Made by a program: the position numbers and the translations under genes | In this document: one piece after another, positions 1-7,675 of the stretch | Numbering within the stretch: the stretch's first letter is position 1 | Layout: each line of letters begins with the position of its first letter | Source: Verrucomicrobiales bacterium | GTDB taxonomy: Bacteria > Verrucomicrobiota > Verrucomicrobiia > Verrucomicrobiales > DEV007 | Reading direction: 5' to 3' | Assembly: GCA_029213195.1 (NCBI GenBank) | Contig: JARGNI010000021.1 | Coordinates: 1-64,000, forward strand | DNA length: 64,000 nt | The notes under the pieces: generated by a model | What the model saw: the letters and a program-made list of their open reading frames with translations, nothing else | Databases searched by the model: none | What the model was told of the DNA's origin: nothing

Positions 1-377
1 CCGGGTTTTTCATGCCCGTTTTTGTCGAAAACACGCCTTAAAGCAGTGCCATTCGTGCCAGTCACCATATTGAGAAACACCTGCTTTTCGAAAGCGTAGG
101 CATAGGAAGAGATCATTTTCGCCACCGAAAAGGGGTGCATGTAGACCGGGTTGACGGCGACAAGGGGAGAGACTCCGTATCGATCGATGACGGTCTGTGC
201 GGCCACCCAGGGTTCGACAAAGGTGTCGTTCCCCGTGAAAAGCAAAGGTCCGGTGAACTGATAATCGCCACACCACTGGCCGACTTTTTCGATATTTCGC
301 CAATATTGGGCGGGCTCTAGAGTACGGGGGCTGATTGCAAACGTACAAATGCGTTTGTCCTGATAGGTGAATTCCAT
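1..377 (-). CDS. Luciferase-like (LLM class) flavin-dependent monooxygenase, N-terminal part, cut by window edge
   Basis: The ORF track misses this gene because it runs off the window. Reading back from the ATG whose complement is at 375-377 gives an open frame starting MEFTYQDKRICTFAISPRTL and continuing through YWRNIEKVGQW, PLLFTGNDTFVEPW, VSPLVAVNPVYMHPFSVAKM and LNMVTGTN without a stop. The order (beta strand 1, N-rich and VAVNPVYMHPF segments, the TGTN turn) is typical of the bacterial luciferase/alkanesulfonate monooxygenase TIM barrel, which uses FMNH2 and oxygen to oxidise small substrates. Only about 126 residues are visible. It follows the GNAT gene by 44 bases and the ACP gene further upstream, so it is probably the third gene of that operon. 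Members of this family occur in natural-product clusters. The substrate cannot be read from the sequence. Confidence 0.75.
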   Translation of the reverse strand, partial: MEFTYQDKRICTFAISPRTLEPAQYWRNIEKVGQWCGDYQFTGPLLFTGNDTFVEPWVAAQTVIDRYGVSPLVAVNPVYMHPFSVAKMISSYAYAFEKQVFLNMVTGTNGTALRRVFDKNGHEKP

Positions 378-421
378 GGGCGGCGGTTCTTTCTATTCTG
401 TCGGTTCGATTTGGGTTCTGA

Positions 422-1453
422 CTACAGGAGGATCTGGTCCCCTTCGAAGGGGAAAGAGAGTCGCTCTGCCTCGGCAATTCGCTTCGGAAGGCGGTAAAAG
501 AGATTCGAGTCAATCTCGCAGGAGAGTGGCGAGCGGTAATCCTCCGCTGCATTCTGGGTGGGCCAGGCGATGATATCGGATTGGGGCGGCAACTCTGCTG
601 CATCCGGATGAGCAGAGACATGCGCGATCAACTCGTTGAGAATGGGCTCCGAGTCCGGATCAAAGGCCAGTGCATCGACGAGAAGAAGAAGACCGAGTCC
701 GTATTTCTTCTTTTCCTGCCCGATCAGATAACACCGAAGAACGCCGTCGGAATCACACCACCCGACGAAAGATTTCTTCTCCGTTCCCGCTTTCAAATAC
801 CAGGTGAGAGTCTCACGATCGACCCACTTTCGGAGCCGCTTATCGACGATAGCTGGGACTTCGCCCACTTCATCCAGTGAGGTTACGACAAAGCCCCCTT
901 TCAACCCTCCATTGGAACGCGGAGTCACGATTCGTGCGCCCTGGAGGAGAAGCGACTGAGGTTTGATCGAGCGACGCTTGATAGGATAAAAGTAAGCGCG
1001 CGCTTTGCCGGCATCCTCGTAGCCAGTTCTCTTGAGGAGTGCGCGGGCTTCCGCATTGGGGCCACCATCGATAAGTTGGTAGTCTTCTCGCAGCCGATGG
1101 GCTCGCAAAAATAGACCGAGGGCCGCTTCCCGGCTCTCCCTCCGCACAAAGGTCGTCGTCGAAATCAAGCTGGGAATCCGCTCTCCGTCCTGGATCGCAT
1201 CGTGAGGGATGTATCCGAAGAATCCGGTGATGGTACCCGATTCACTCCGGAGGATGAACCCGCGAGGAGAGTCGGGCTTGCAGAATGGATTTTCTTTCCA
1301 CCACCAGTCGAGCCGGGCCTGCCAGGTTTCGACGTGGCGACCCGCGAGATCCTTGGGCGCTCCCTCGCCTTCCGATACGAAGGCGGCGAGAAACCTGGCG
1401 ATCTACGCAACCTCTTCAGGAGCGGAACCCACCTCTTCGACTTGGTGGCTCAT
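422..1453 (-). pseudogene. GNAT-type acyltransferase interrupted by an in-frame amber codon
   Basis: The ORF track shows only 422..1168, which begins at a TTG inside the domain. Manual reading of the complement shows the same frame extends to an ATG at 1451-1453, starting MSHQVEEVGSAPEEVA, then a TAG (complement of 1403-1405), then IARFLAAFVSEG and ARLDWWWKENPFCKPDSPRGF. This matches the intact paralogue at 1861..2898, which has FLARFVCSG and RIDWWWKENPFCNADSPLGF. Read through the TAG, the protein would be 343 codons against 345 residues for the paralogue, so one nonsense substitution is the simplest explanation. There is no ATG, GTG or TTG between the TAG and 1168, so reinitiation would lose the conserved WWWKENP segment. 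The start lies 18 bases after the ACP stop. The family is a GNAT-like N-acyltransferase as found near capsule and natural-product genes. Confidence 0.8.
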
Positions 1454-1471
1454 AGGCGAGCAATACTTGCT

Positions 1472-1732
1472 TCAGGACGCCATCAACGGAGTCAGCATCG
1501 CCTCAAGATGTGCGATGCTGGAGAAGGTGTTCTCGTCGAGGACTTCATCAGGAATTGTCACGTCGAACTCCGATTCGATATCGAAAAGAAGATTGATCGC
1601 CGCGAGGGAATCGAGCCCAAGTTCACCAAGATTGTCTTCCCGTTCGATGGGAGCTCCCTTGGTCAAGAATTTCAGATTGGGCCGGATGATCTCTTCGATT
1701 CGGCTTTGGAGTGTGATCTCTTCTACGCTCAT
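1472..1732 (-). CDS. Acyl carrier protein
   Basis: This 86-residue acidic protein has the acyl carrier protein fold and the phosphopantetheine attachment motif GELGLDSLAAINLLFDIE, with the modified serine at about residue 42. Helix II continues as FDIESEFDVTIPDE, which is close to fatty-acid-type ACPs. It opens a minus-strand set followed 18 bases later by the GNAT gene and then by the luciferase-like monooxygenase. It is not beside fabD, fabG or fabF, so it is probably a dedicated carrier for a side pathway rather than the housekeeping ACP. By inference it holds an acyl group that a GNAT protein transfers. A phosphopantetheinyl transferase is not visible in the window. Confidence 0.9.
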   Translation of the reverse strand: MSVEEITLQSRIEEIIRPNLKFLTKGAPIEREDNLGELGLDSLAAINLLFDIESEFDVTIPDEVLDENTFSSIAHLEAMLTPLMAS

Positions 1733-1813
1733 GTTTCGTGATTTGGTAAAAATGAGAATCTATGCTGATTCGGTTTTACTATCTATTTTTATTAAAATTA
1801 TTGCAAGTTTATT

Positions 1814-1842
1814 TTAAAATATAAAACCTGATTAATTATAAT
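1814..1842 (+). promoter_or_regulatory. Candidate sigma-70 promoter for the plus-strand GNAT gene
   Basis: The roughly 130-base gap between the divergent ACP and GNAT genes is much more AT-rich than its surroundings. It contains a perfect TATAAT at 1837-1842, with TTAAAA (4 of 6 matches to TTGACA) 17 bases upstream. The implied start point is only about 10 bases before the ATG at 1861. This is pattern matching only, and AT-rich DNA gives chance hits. Confidence 0.4.
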
Positions 1843-1860
1843 CCTTCACTATCTTCTCTG

Positions 1861-2898
1861 ATGTCTTCGCCACCCTTAGGAATCGCCGCCCAACCTGCCC
1901 GGTCCGAGAAGGTTCAAGCGGATCCCGCCGTGGAACCGATGCCTCACGACTCCGAAGTGTGGGACGAACTTGCCGAGTTTCTGGCTCGTTTCGTCTGCAG
2001 TGGAGAGCTCCATGATCCCCTCCCCGGTGATGAGAAGGCAAATACGTGGCGTCGGCGGATCGACTGGTGGTGGAAGGAAAATCCTTTCTGCAATGCCGAC
2101 TCCCCACTCGGATTCCTTCTTCGCAACGAATCGCGTCGCATTGTCGGATTCCAGGGCTTACTACCGATCGACTATGAATGTGAAGGACAGCAGGTCCCCG
2201 GACTTCTCAGCTGTCTCTTTTTCGTGGAAAAAGCGTATCGAGCCCAGTCGATGGGACTTTTCTTTCGGATGCAGCGACTCTCCAAGACCTACCACGTCGT
2301 CGATGGTGGACCGTCCGATGACATGGTCAAGATCCTCGAGCGCTTTCAGTATCATCGAGGTGACACACGAACCTTCTACTTCCTTTTCCCAAACCTGCTT
2401 CGTTCATCTCAGCTTCCAGAAGGCTGCCGCTTGGTATCGAGTCTTTCCGAGGTAAAAGAAGTCGTAGCACCCCGAGATTCCCGGCTCCGGAAACTGGTAA
2501 CTCCAGGCAGCCTCAAGTGGTTATGCGAAGTGGGGCGTCATCCTCGCTCTTTCATCGGGATCATCGATAGCGCCAACCGTCTCATCGCTCATGCGATTGG
2601 TTACCATCGAGATCTTCCTGGTCCCTTTCGAGCATGGCAGATCCTCGACTATGGAGCCGCAGACGAAGATGTGTTTTCCGTCGAGCAACTTCTCCGCCTC
2701 GGGATGAGCCAACCAGGGCGGAGGAATCTCTCCTCCCCTCCCCATCTCATCATCTGGGGGATCGAGAATGGAGCTCGGCATCCCAGGAGCTGGATTCGAA
2801 AGGAGAAGGAATCCGAAGTCTTCTACAAAAAGCCGGATCCTCTTGCCGAAGTCGAAAAGGTGGTTCTTCCGATCGAGGGAGACTACTGCTTCTTCTAG
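1861..2898 (+). CDS. GNAT-type acyltransferase, intact paralogue
   Basis: This 345-residue protein carries a tryptophan-rich WWWKENPF motif at roughly residues 62-69. After it come the beta strand and turn RRIVGFQGLLP and the segment LLSCLFFVEKAYRAQSMGLFFRM, which resembles the acyl-CoA/acyl-ACP binding part of GNAT proteins found in polysaccharide and natural-product loci. It aligns along its whole length with the broken gene at 422..1453 (shared WWWKENPFC, VDGGP, LRKLV/LRKWV, final P[FI]EGD). It is transcribed away from the ACP gene. An alternative start is the ATG at 1939. There is no clear Shine-Dalgarno sequence for either. By inference it uses an acyl group carried by the neighbouring ACP. 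The acceptor is unknown. Confidence 0.7.
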   Translation: MSSPPLGIAAQPARSEKVQADPAVEPMPHDSEVWDELAEFLARFVCSGELHDPLPGDEKANTWRRRIDWWWKENPFCNADSPLGFLLRNESRRIVGFQGLLPIDYECEGQQVPGLLSCLFFVEKAYRAQSMGLFFRMQRLSKTYHVVDGGPSDDMVKILERFQYHRGDTRTFYFLFPNLLRSSQLPEGCRLVSSLSEVKEVVAPRDSRLRKLVTPGSLKWLCEVGRHPRSFIGIIDSANRLIAHAIGYHRDLPGPFRAWQILDYGAADEDVFSVEQLLRLGMSQPGRRNLSSPPHLIIWGIENGARHPRSWIRKEKESEVFYKKPDPLAEVEKVVLPIEGDYCFF

Positions 2899-2957
2899 CT
2901 CCCGCCAGAAACGCCCCCAGGAAAGGACACCGCTTCCTTTTCCGGACCTGTGGACAC

Positions 2958-2989
2958 AAAAAAGCCTCGGTGATTCAATCATCGAGGCT
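2958..2989 (-). terminator. Intrinsic terminator of the small basic protein gene
   Basis: AGCCTCG (2963-2969) pairs with CGAGGCT (2983-2989). The stem continues inward through one wobble pair and TGAT/ATCA to a three-base loop. On the minus strand the hairpin is followed by TTTTTT (complement of 2958-2963). It lies just beyond the stop of the minus-strand gene at 3033 and also faces the end of the plus-strand GNAT gene. Confidence 0.85.
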
Positions 2990-3032
2990 GATTGCGAGGG
3001 AGCTGATTTGAGCTCCCGAGGAAAATTTCGAC

Positions 3033-3224
3033 TTACTTGCCGATTTTCGCGGGGTATTTGAGCATCGTGAGGACCTCACGAGAGGTCATCCTGTTCACCG
3101 TTTCTTCATCGACACCCAGGGCAATGAGTCGGCGCTTCTGCTCGAGGCGGCGACGGTTCTTGGGGGCACCAGCCTTGCGAGGGCGGGTCATATTCGTCTT
3201 CTGGGTCTTTCTCCGTTTGCGCAT
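3033..3224 (-). CDS. Small very basic protein, 63 residues
   Basis: The track ORF (3033..3317) starts too far upstream. An ATG at 3224 is preceded by AGGAGAT at the right distance and gives MRKRRKTQKTNMTRPRKAG, so I chose that start. The product is 63 residues. The first half is dense in lysine and arginine (RKRRKTQK, PRKAGAPKNRRRLEQKRR) and the second half is a compact segment ending EVLTMLKYPAKIGK. The size, charge, strong ribosome binding site and dedicated terminator suggest an abundant nucleic-acid- or ribosome-associated protein. I do not recognise it as a standard ribosomal protein. It is monocistronic, about 150 bases from the esterase gene. Confidence 0.75.
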   Translation of the reverse strand: MRKRRKTQKTNMTRPRKAGAPKNRRRLEQKRRLIALGVDEETVNRMTSREVLTMLKYPAKIGK

Positions 3225-3372
3225 GATGATCTCCTGTAAAGTCTCTCTATCCCGCTTTGAAAAAATCGGGCGAGACAGATAGGCGATAAATGCTCCTCGG
3301 TCAACCGGTATCCGCACCGGTTCTGGATTCTGTCCTCCTCTTTGAAATCGCCTGGAATCCCTTGTCCTGGGA

Positions 3373-4248
3373 TCAGGAGGCCGTGAGCCAGCCCAGGTCG
3401 ACGAGGAACTGGTCGAGCTGAGTCAGTGTTTTCTCGTAGGCGGACTTCCCTCCGCCCTTCGACTTGCGACCGTAGTTGAAGAAACCATGGCCCTCTCCCT
3501 CGTATCCGTGAAGCACACAGGGAACTCCTGCTTCCTTCATTTTCTCTGCGAAAATCTCCGCAGTGACATAGGAAACCGTCGTGTCCGCCTTGCCGTGAAA
3601 AATCACGCAAGGGGGAGCGTCCTCCGAGACATGATGGGCAGGAGACAATTCCCTCGGATCGACTCCCATCCGCTCTCGCATCTCCGCGGCTCGGTCCTCC
3701 TTCCAGGGATTCTGCCCATCGATCGGAGCGAGGACACAGGCCGGGTTGAAAAGAGCGAGAGCCTGCACGGACGATTGCGGATCTTTCGCGATCACCCCGA
3801 GACAGGCCGCGATATGTCCCCCGGCACTTCCACCGCCTGCCGCGATCCGCTCGGGATCGACTCCGAGCGCTTCAGCATTCTTCCGAACGAACCGAATCGC
3901 ATCGCGAGCATCGGCAACACAATCCCTGGCCTTGGTTCCGTGTCGAGACGAGACGCGGTAGTCGGCAACCAGCGCCACCATCCCCCGCTCGGCGAGTTCC
4001 CGCGCGTGCGGTTCGAACTGCTTGGGAGAACCCGACTTCCAGCCCCCTCCAAAAAAGAAGACGATGGCAGGACGTTTTTCCCCCGCCTCCTTCTCTTTCG
4101 AAAACTCCCAGAGCTTCAATGTCACTCCATCGATCTCCTTGTAGATGTGCTCGGTCGCGCCTTCGAACTTCGGAGGATAGCTCTTTTGTGCGAGCGCGAT
4201 GGAAGAGAAGAGGAGCGGAACAAAAAGGAAAAGGCAGCGAGGCGTCAT
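3373..4248 (-). CDS. Exported alpha/beta hydrolase, acetyl-esterase type
   Basis: This 291-residue protein begins with a signal peptide (MTPRCLFLFVPLLFSSIALAQ). The hydrolase core has the FFFGGGW oxyanion segment, the nucleophile elbow GGGSAGGH, the acid in HGKADTTV and the catalytic histidine in GEGHGFF. This pattern fits the acetylxylan-esterase/BD-FAE type of alpha/beta hydrolase, which removes acyl groups from carbohydrates or small esters outside the cytoplasm. Exported esterases of this kind are common in Verrucomicrobiota that degrade algal polysaccharides. It stands alone, reading toward the small basic protein gene. The exact substrate is unknown. Confidence 0.85.
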   Translation of the reverse strand: MTPRCLFLFVPLLFSSIALAQKSYPPKFEGATEHIYKEIDGVTLKLWEFSKEKEAGEKRPAIVFFFGGGWKSGSPKQFEPHARELAERGMVALVADYRVSSRHGTKARDCVADARDAIRFVRKNAEALGVDPERIAAGGGSAGGHIAACLGVIAKDPQSSVQALALFNPACVLAPIDGQNPWKEDRAAEMRERMGVDPRELSPAHHVSEDAPPCVIFHGKADTTVSYVTAEIFAEKMKEAGVPCVLHGYEGEGHGFFNYGRKSKGGGKSAYEKTLTQLDQFLVDLGWLTAS

Positions 4249-4467
4249 CCCTCGACTCTATCGATTTCCGGCCCTCCCGACAAGTTTCCCGTCGTCGCTT
4301 CGTCCTCCGAGCATAGCCCGGTCGAGTTGACAGAAGGCTCCAGGAAGACGAAAGGATCCATGCCAAACCGCAGCGGGTGATCGGTGAATATCGCGAGTAA
4401 TTGTGATCTTCAGGTGATCAACCCATGTGCTGAAGTCTCGTCAGGGGAATCCCGGTGTTCTCCCACC

Positions 4468-4492
4468 GCCCCCGGCGGGGCTTCTTTCTTTT
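4468..4492 (+). terminator. Terminator- or attenuator-like hairpin just before truA
   Basis: GCCCC (4468-4472) and GGGGC (4477-4481) form a perfect stem with a four-base loop, followed by TTCTTTCTTTT. It ends 17 bases before the truA ATG at 4510. It could end an upstream transcript or act in the truA leader. The stem is short and the T-tract is broken by C, so this is only a candidate. Confidence 0.35.
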
Positions 4493-4509
4493 GGTGGTTT
4501 CTCTTCCTC

Positions 4510-5376
4510 ATGAGCCAACGCTACGCCATCCGAATCTCCTATGATGGCACGGACTTCTGCGGATGGCAGAAGCAGGGAGGCCAGGAAACCCGAACCGGTA
4601 TCTCCCCGAGCATCGAAGAACTCGTCGCCAAAGCCGTCGCATCGACCTTTCAGGAGGAGGTCCCGATCGTGGCGAGCGGACGCACCGACGCCGGAGTTCA
4701 CGCCAGCGGCCAGGTCGCCCACTTCTCGGTCTCGTCGCCCCCTGAATCGGGAGAACATCTCCTCGATGCCCTGAATCACTCGCTGCCCGAGTCCATTCGG
4801 ATCCATGAATTCACGCGCGTCCCGAGTACGTTCTCCGCGCGCAGCGCCGTCGCCAAGCAATACAGCTACTACTTTCTCGAAGGGCCTGCCCCGCTTCCTC
4901 ATCTTCATCGATTCTCGAGATGGAGTCACCGATCCCTCGAGATCGATCTTCTCCGCGAAGCGGTGACTCATCTCCAGGGAAAACATGACTTTGCGCCGCT
5001 CGGCCGAAGCAGTCCCGAGCTAAGATCCACCATTCGAGAGATCAGCGAAGCCGAGATCTCGCAGGCACCCATTCCACTCCCGGGATGCTTTTCCCCTGAG
5101 CACTATCAGTGGGTGAGATTGCGTCTTCGAGGCTCCGGATTCCTCAAGCAGATGGTCCGTCGCATCGTGGGGACCTTGATTCTCGTAGGAGAAAAACGAG
5201 AGACCCCGGACGTCTTTCGGGAAATTCTCACCACCCAGGACTCGAGCCGAGTCGGTGACACCGCCCCCGCCAATGGCCTCTGGCTTGATCGAGTCTGGTA
5301 TCGGGAGGAGTCGGGTTTCCCTTTCTCGAATTTCTCGAACGAGGCGAAAGATTCCTCTCAGCCCTTCGCCACGTAG
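4510..5376 (+). CDS. truA: tRNA pseudouridine(38-40) synthase TruA
   Basis: The track ORF begins at 4384, but homology begins at the internal ATG at 4510, giving MSQRYAIRISYDGTDFCGWQKQ and a 288-residue protein of normal TruA length. The signature GRTDAGVHASGQVAHF contains the catalytic aspartate at about residue 60. The later FLKQMVRRIVGTL segment is also characteristic. The enzyme converts uridines 38-40 of the anticodon stem to pseudouridine. Its last 19 bases overlap the end of the convergent folA gene. Confidence 0.96.
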   Translation: MSQRYAIRISYDGTDFCGWQKQGGQETRTGISPSIEELVAKAVASTFQEEVPIVASGRTDAGVHASGQVAHFSVSSPPESGEHLLDALNHSLPESIRIHEFTRVPSTFSARSAVAKQYSYYFLEGPAPLPHLHRFSRWSHRSLEIDLLREAVTHLQGKHDFAPLGRSSPELRSTIREISEAEISQAPIPLPGCFSPEHYQWVRLRLRGSGFLKQMVRRIVGTLILVGEKRETPDVFREILTTQDSSRVGDTAPANGLWLDRVWYREESGFPFSNFSNEAKDSSQPFAT

Positions 5377-5834
5377 CGCCGCAGCTCGAAATCGTCGTCC
5401 TGGTAGAGAATCTCCTTCATCTCGAAGTCCTCTTCGAAAGGAGGGAGCTCGGTATCCCCCTCGTAGGGATGATAGACATAGCTGAGAAGCACCTCGTCAC
5501 ATTCCGGGAGCATTTCGCCGTAGATCTGGGCTCCTCCAATCACAAAAATCGTCTCCGCTTCCCCGCAGAGCTCACGGACCTCGTCACAAGTGGCGATCAA
5601 CTCGAATCCCTCGGGAGCTTCTTCCAGGCTTCGCGAGATCACGATGTTGCGACGCTTGGGCAAGGGACGCCCGATCGACTCCATCGTTTTCCTTCCCATG
5701 ACGATGGGATGGCCGAGAGTAAGCTTCTTGAACCATTTGAGATCCTCGGACAGACGCCAGGGAAGATCTCCATCGCGCCCGATGATCCGATTGGAAGCCA
5801 TCGCAACAATGGCCTTGAGAGAGGGCTCGCTCAT
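5358..5834 (-). CDS. folA: Dihydrofolate reductase
   Basis: This 158-residue protein begins [31 protein letters not shown], the standard DHFR N-terminus with the acidic residue in the SEDLKWF helix. It then has [24 protein letters not shown] and [14 protein letters not shown]. It reduces dihydrofolate to tetrahydrofolate with NADPH, regenerating the cofactor consumed by the thymidylate synthase encoded just upstream. Its ATG overlaps the thyA stop by four bases, so the two are translationally coupled. Confidence 0.96.
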   Translation of the reverse strand: MSEPSLKAIVAMASNRIIGRDGDLPWRLSEDLKWFKKLTLGHPIVMGRKTMESIGRPLPKRRNIVISRSLEEAPEGFELIATCDEVRELCGEAETIFVIGGAQIYGEMLPECDEVLLSYVYHPYEGDTELPPFEEDFEMKEILYQDDDFELRRYVAKG

Positions 5835-6634
5835 ACTGCGATCGGCGCCTTGATGGCAGGGTGAGGATCGTAACCGACAAGTTCGAAGTCGTCGTAGCAG
5901 AAACCATCGATCTCTTTGATCTCCGGATTGATCCGCATTTCGGGCAATTCCCTCGGCGTCCGAGAAAGTTGTTCCCTCGCTTGATCGAGATGATTCTGAT
6001 AGAGGTGGAGGTCCCCAAAGGTGTGAACGAAATCACCCGGTTTCAGATCGCAGACTTGGGCCATCATCATTGTGAGGAGGGCATAGGAGGCGATATTGAA
6101 AGGCACTCCTAGAAAAAGATCGGCGCTCCGCTGGTAGAGCTGGCAGCTCAATTCTCCCCGACTCGTATCGACGTAGAACTGGAACATGGTGTGACAGGGA
6201 GGAAGCGCCATGTCCTCGACATCGGCAGGATTCCACGCACTGACGATATGCCGTCGACTCGTCGGATTGTTCCGGATCGAGTCTACGACGCGCGCAATCT
6301 GGTCGATCGTTTCTCCATTTTCTCCGACCGCCCAGGAGCGCCACTGCTTCCCGTAGACGGGTCCGAGATCTCCATTCTCATCCGCCCATTCGTCCCAGAT
6401 CGAAACCCCGTTGTCCTTGAGATACCCGATATTGGTATCCCCGTTGAGGAACCAGAGGAGTTCGTGAATGATGGACCGCAGATGCAACTTCTTCGTCGTA
6501 AGGCACGGGAAGCTCTCCCGCAGGTCGAATCGTTGCTGGGCACCAAAGACTCCGAGGGTGCCGACGCCGGTCCGATCCTCCCGGGGTGTGCCATTCTCGA
6601 GGACGTGCTTGAGCAGATCGTGATACTGTTTCAT
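5831..6634 (-). CDS. thyA: Thymidylate synthase ThyA
   Basis: At 267 residues this is the short E. coli-type ThyA. It has the catalytic cysteine at about residue 147 in [11 protein letters not shown], the dUMP-binding [17 protein letters not shown] segment, GDLHLYQNH and the terminal IKAPIAV. It methylates dUMP to dTMP using methylene-tetrahydrofolate and releases dihydrofolate for FolA. It overlaps the upstream LOG-family gene and the downstream folA by four bases each, forming a tight three-gene nucleotide operon. Confidence 0.97.
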   Translation of the reverse strand: MKQYHDLLKHVLENGTPREDRTGVGTLGVFGAQQRFDLRESFPCLTTKKLHLRSIIHELLWFLNGDTNIGYLKDNGVSIWDEWADENGDLGPVYGKQWRSWAVGENGETIDQIARVVDSIRNNPTSRRHIVSAWNPADVEDMALPPCHTMFQFYVDTSRGELSCQLYQRSADLFLGVPFNIASYALLTMMMAQVCDLKPGDFVHTFGDLHLYQNHLDQAREQLSRTPRELPEMRINPEIKEIDGFCYDDFELVGYDPHPAIKAPIAV

Positions 6635-7218
6635 TTCCGGTAGAGTGATGAGGGACCGAGCCGTGCCGCTTCGGAAAGTTTTTCGATAAGGTCGTCGATC
6701 GAATCAGCCGCGACGAGGTTTCCCGCGTCTTCCTCGGTGATGAATCCCGCCTCGACCTGGGTGACGGTGCAGAAGGAAATCAATTCGTCGTAGAAGCCAT
6801 CGACATTCAGGAGTCCACTCGGTTTGTCATGCTCCGAGAGCCTCGACCAGGTCAGCATTTCAAAGAGTTCATCCAGCGTCCCGATGCCCCCAGGGAGAGA
6901 GATGAAGCCCTCGGAAAGCTCGGCCATACGCTTTTTTCTCTCCAGCATATTGGGAGTGACCTCCATGACCGTAGCCTTGGGATGCGCAAGTTCGCGCTCG
7001 CGCAGATAAGTCGTGATAACCCCGACCACCTCGCCGCCGGCCTCCAGGCAGCCATCCGCCACCGCGCCCATGAGTCCGACGCTGCCTCCACCGGTCACCA
7101 AACGAATCTTGTTCTCGGCGAGATAGCGCCCCAGGTCCCGCGCCACCTCGGCAAAACGAGGATTCGTGCCGCTGTGAGCACCGCAAAAAACGCAGAGGGA
7201 CTGGAACGAGTTCGGCAT
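6631..7218 (-). CDS. LOG-family nucleotide 5'-monophosphate phosphoribohydrolase (TIGR00730 type)
   Basis: The 195-residue protein has [12 protein letters not shown] near the N-terminus, the phosphate-binding [16 protein letters not shown] segment, ERKKRM, and the hallmark [12 protein letters not shown] at about residues 109-120. These are the LONELY GUY/YvdD motifs. Enzymes of this family cleave nucleoside monophosphates (or cytokinin ribotides) to base and ribose-5-phosphate. The name 'lysine decarboxylase' often attached to them is historical. Its position as first gene of the thyA-folA operon suggests a role in nucleotide turnover. It is the promoter-proximal gene, with about 180 bases of non-coding DNA before the divergent acylphosphatase gene. 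Confidence 0.9.
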   Translation of the reverse strand: MPNSFQSLCVFCGAHSGTNPRFAEVARDLGRYLAENKIRLVTGGGSVGLMGAVADGCLEAGGEVVGVITTYLRERELAHPKATVMEVTPNMLERKKRMAELSEGFISLPGGIGTLDELFEMLTWSRLSEHDKPSGLLNVDGFYDELISFCTVTQVEAGFITEEDAGNLVAADSIDDLIEKLSEAARLGPSSLYRK

Positions 7219-7399
7219 GAAAAAGGGGAAGGATCATCGTGACGCAACCCCGCAGGACTGCAACCGCATTCTTACGAAGTTACGATCCGGTTCGGAAGCG
7301 GTTCGGATTTGGTTCTCTTTGCTGGATTTTCCGGGCAGAACGACCTGATGGAAGAGTTTCCGCTGGCGAGCAGCCCTTCTTACCGCTTATGCTTCTCCC

Positions 7400-7675
7400 A
7401 TGATTGCACGGCAGTATCTATTCTCCGGGCGAGTGCAGGGGGTGGGCTTTCGCTACCAGACCAAGCAGCTCGCCAAGGGATTCGACGTACTCGGATCGGT
7501 CTGCAACCTCCCCGACGGGAGGGTCGAGTTGCAGATCATGGGAGACGAGGAAGAAATCGACGAGTTCATCCAGGAACTGCACGACAGCCCGCTCGGGCAT
7601 CACATTCAGGAACAAGAAGAACGCCCCCTGCCGCTTTTGGAAGGAGTCCAGGGGTTTTCAATCCGGGAAGCATGA
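7400..7675 (+). CDS. acyP: Acylphosphatase
   Basis: The 91-residue product has the acylphosphatase signature RVQGVGFRYQTKQLAKGFDVLGSVCNLPDGRVELQIMG, with the catalytic arginine in GFRYQT and the asparagine in CNLPDG. It hydrolyses acyl phosphates in the cytoplasm. The start is the ATG at 7400. Its TGA overlaps the ATG of the ABC ATPase (ATGA), so it is co-translated with the transporter. This coupling is more likely genomic convenience than shared function. Confidence 0.95.
   Translation: MIARQYLFSGRVQGVGFRYQTKQLAKGFDVLGSVCNLPDGRVELQIMGDEEEIDEFIQELHDSPLGHHIQEQEERPLPLLEGVQGFSIREA

Noticed and set aside
3303-3322. Hairpin AACCGGT-6-ACCGGTT between the small basic protein and the esterase
   Set aside because: No T-tract on either strand, and a seven-base stem is weak alone. 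Left as unassigned.
7309-7671. N-terminal extension of the ABC ATPase in the ORF track
   Set aside because: The ATP-binding fold starts at 7672 with ATGA coupling, and the extension lies over the acylphosphatase gene in another frame.
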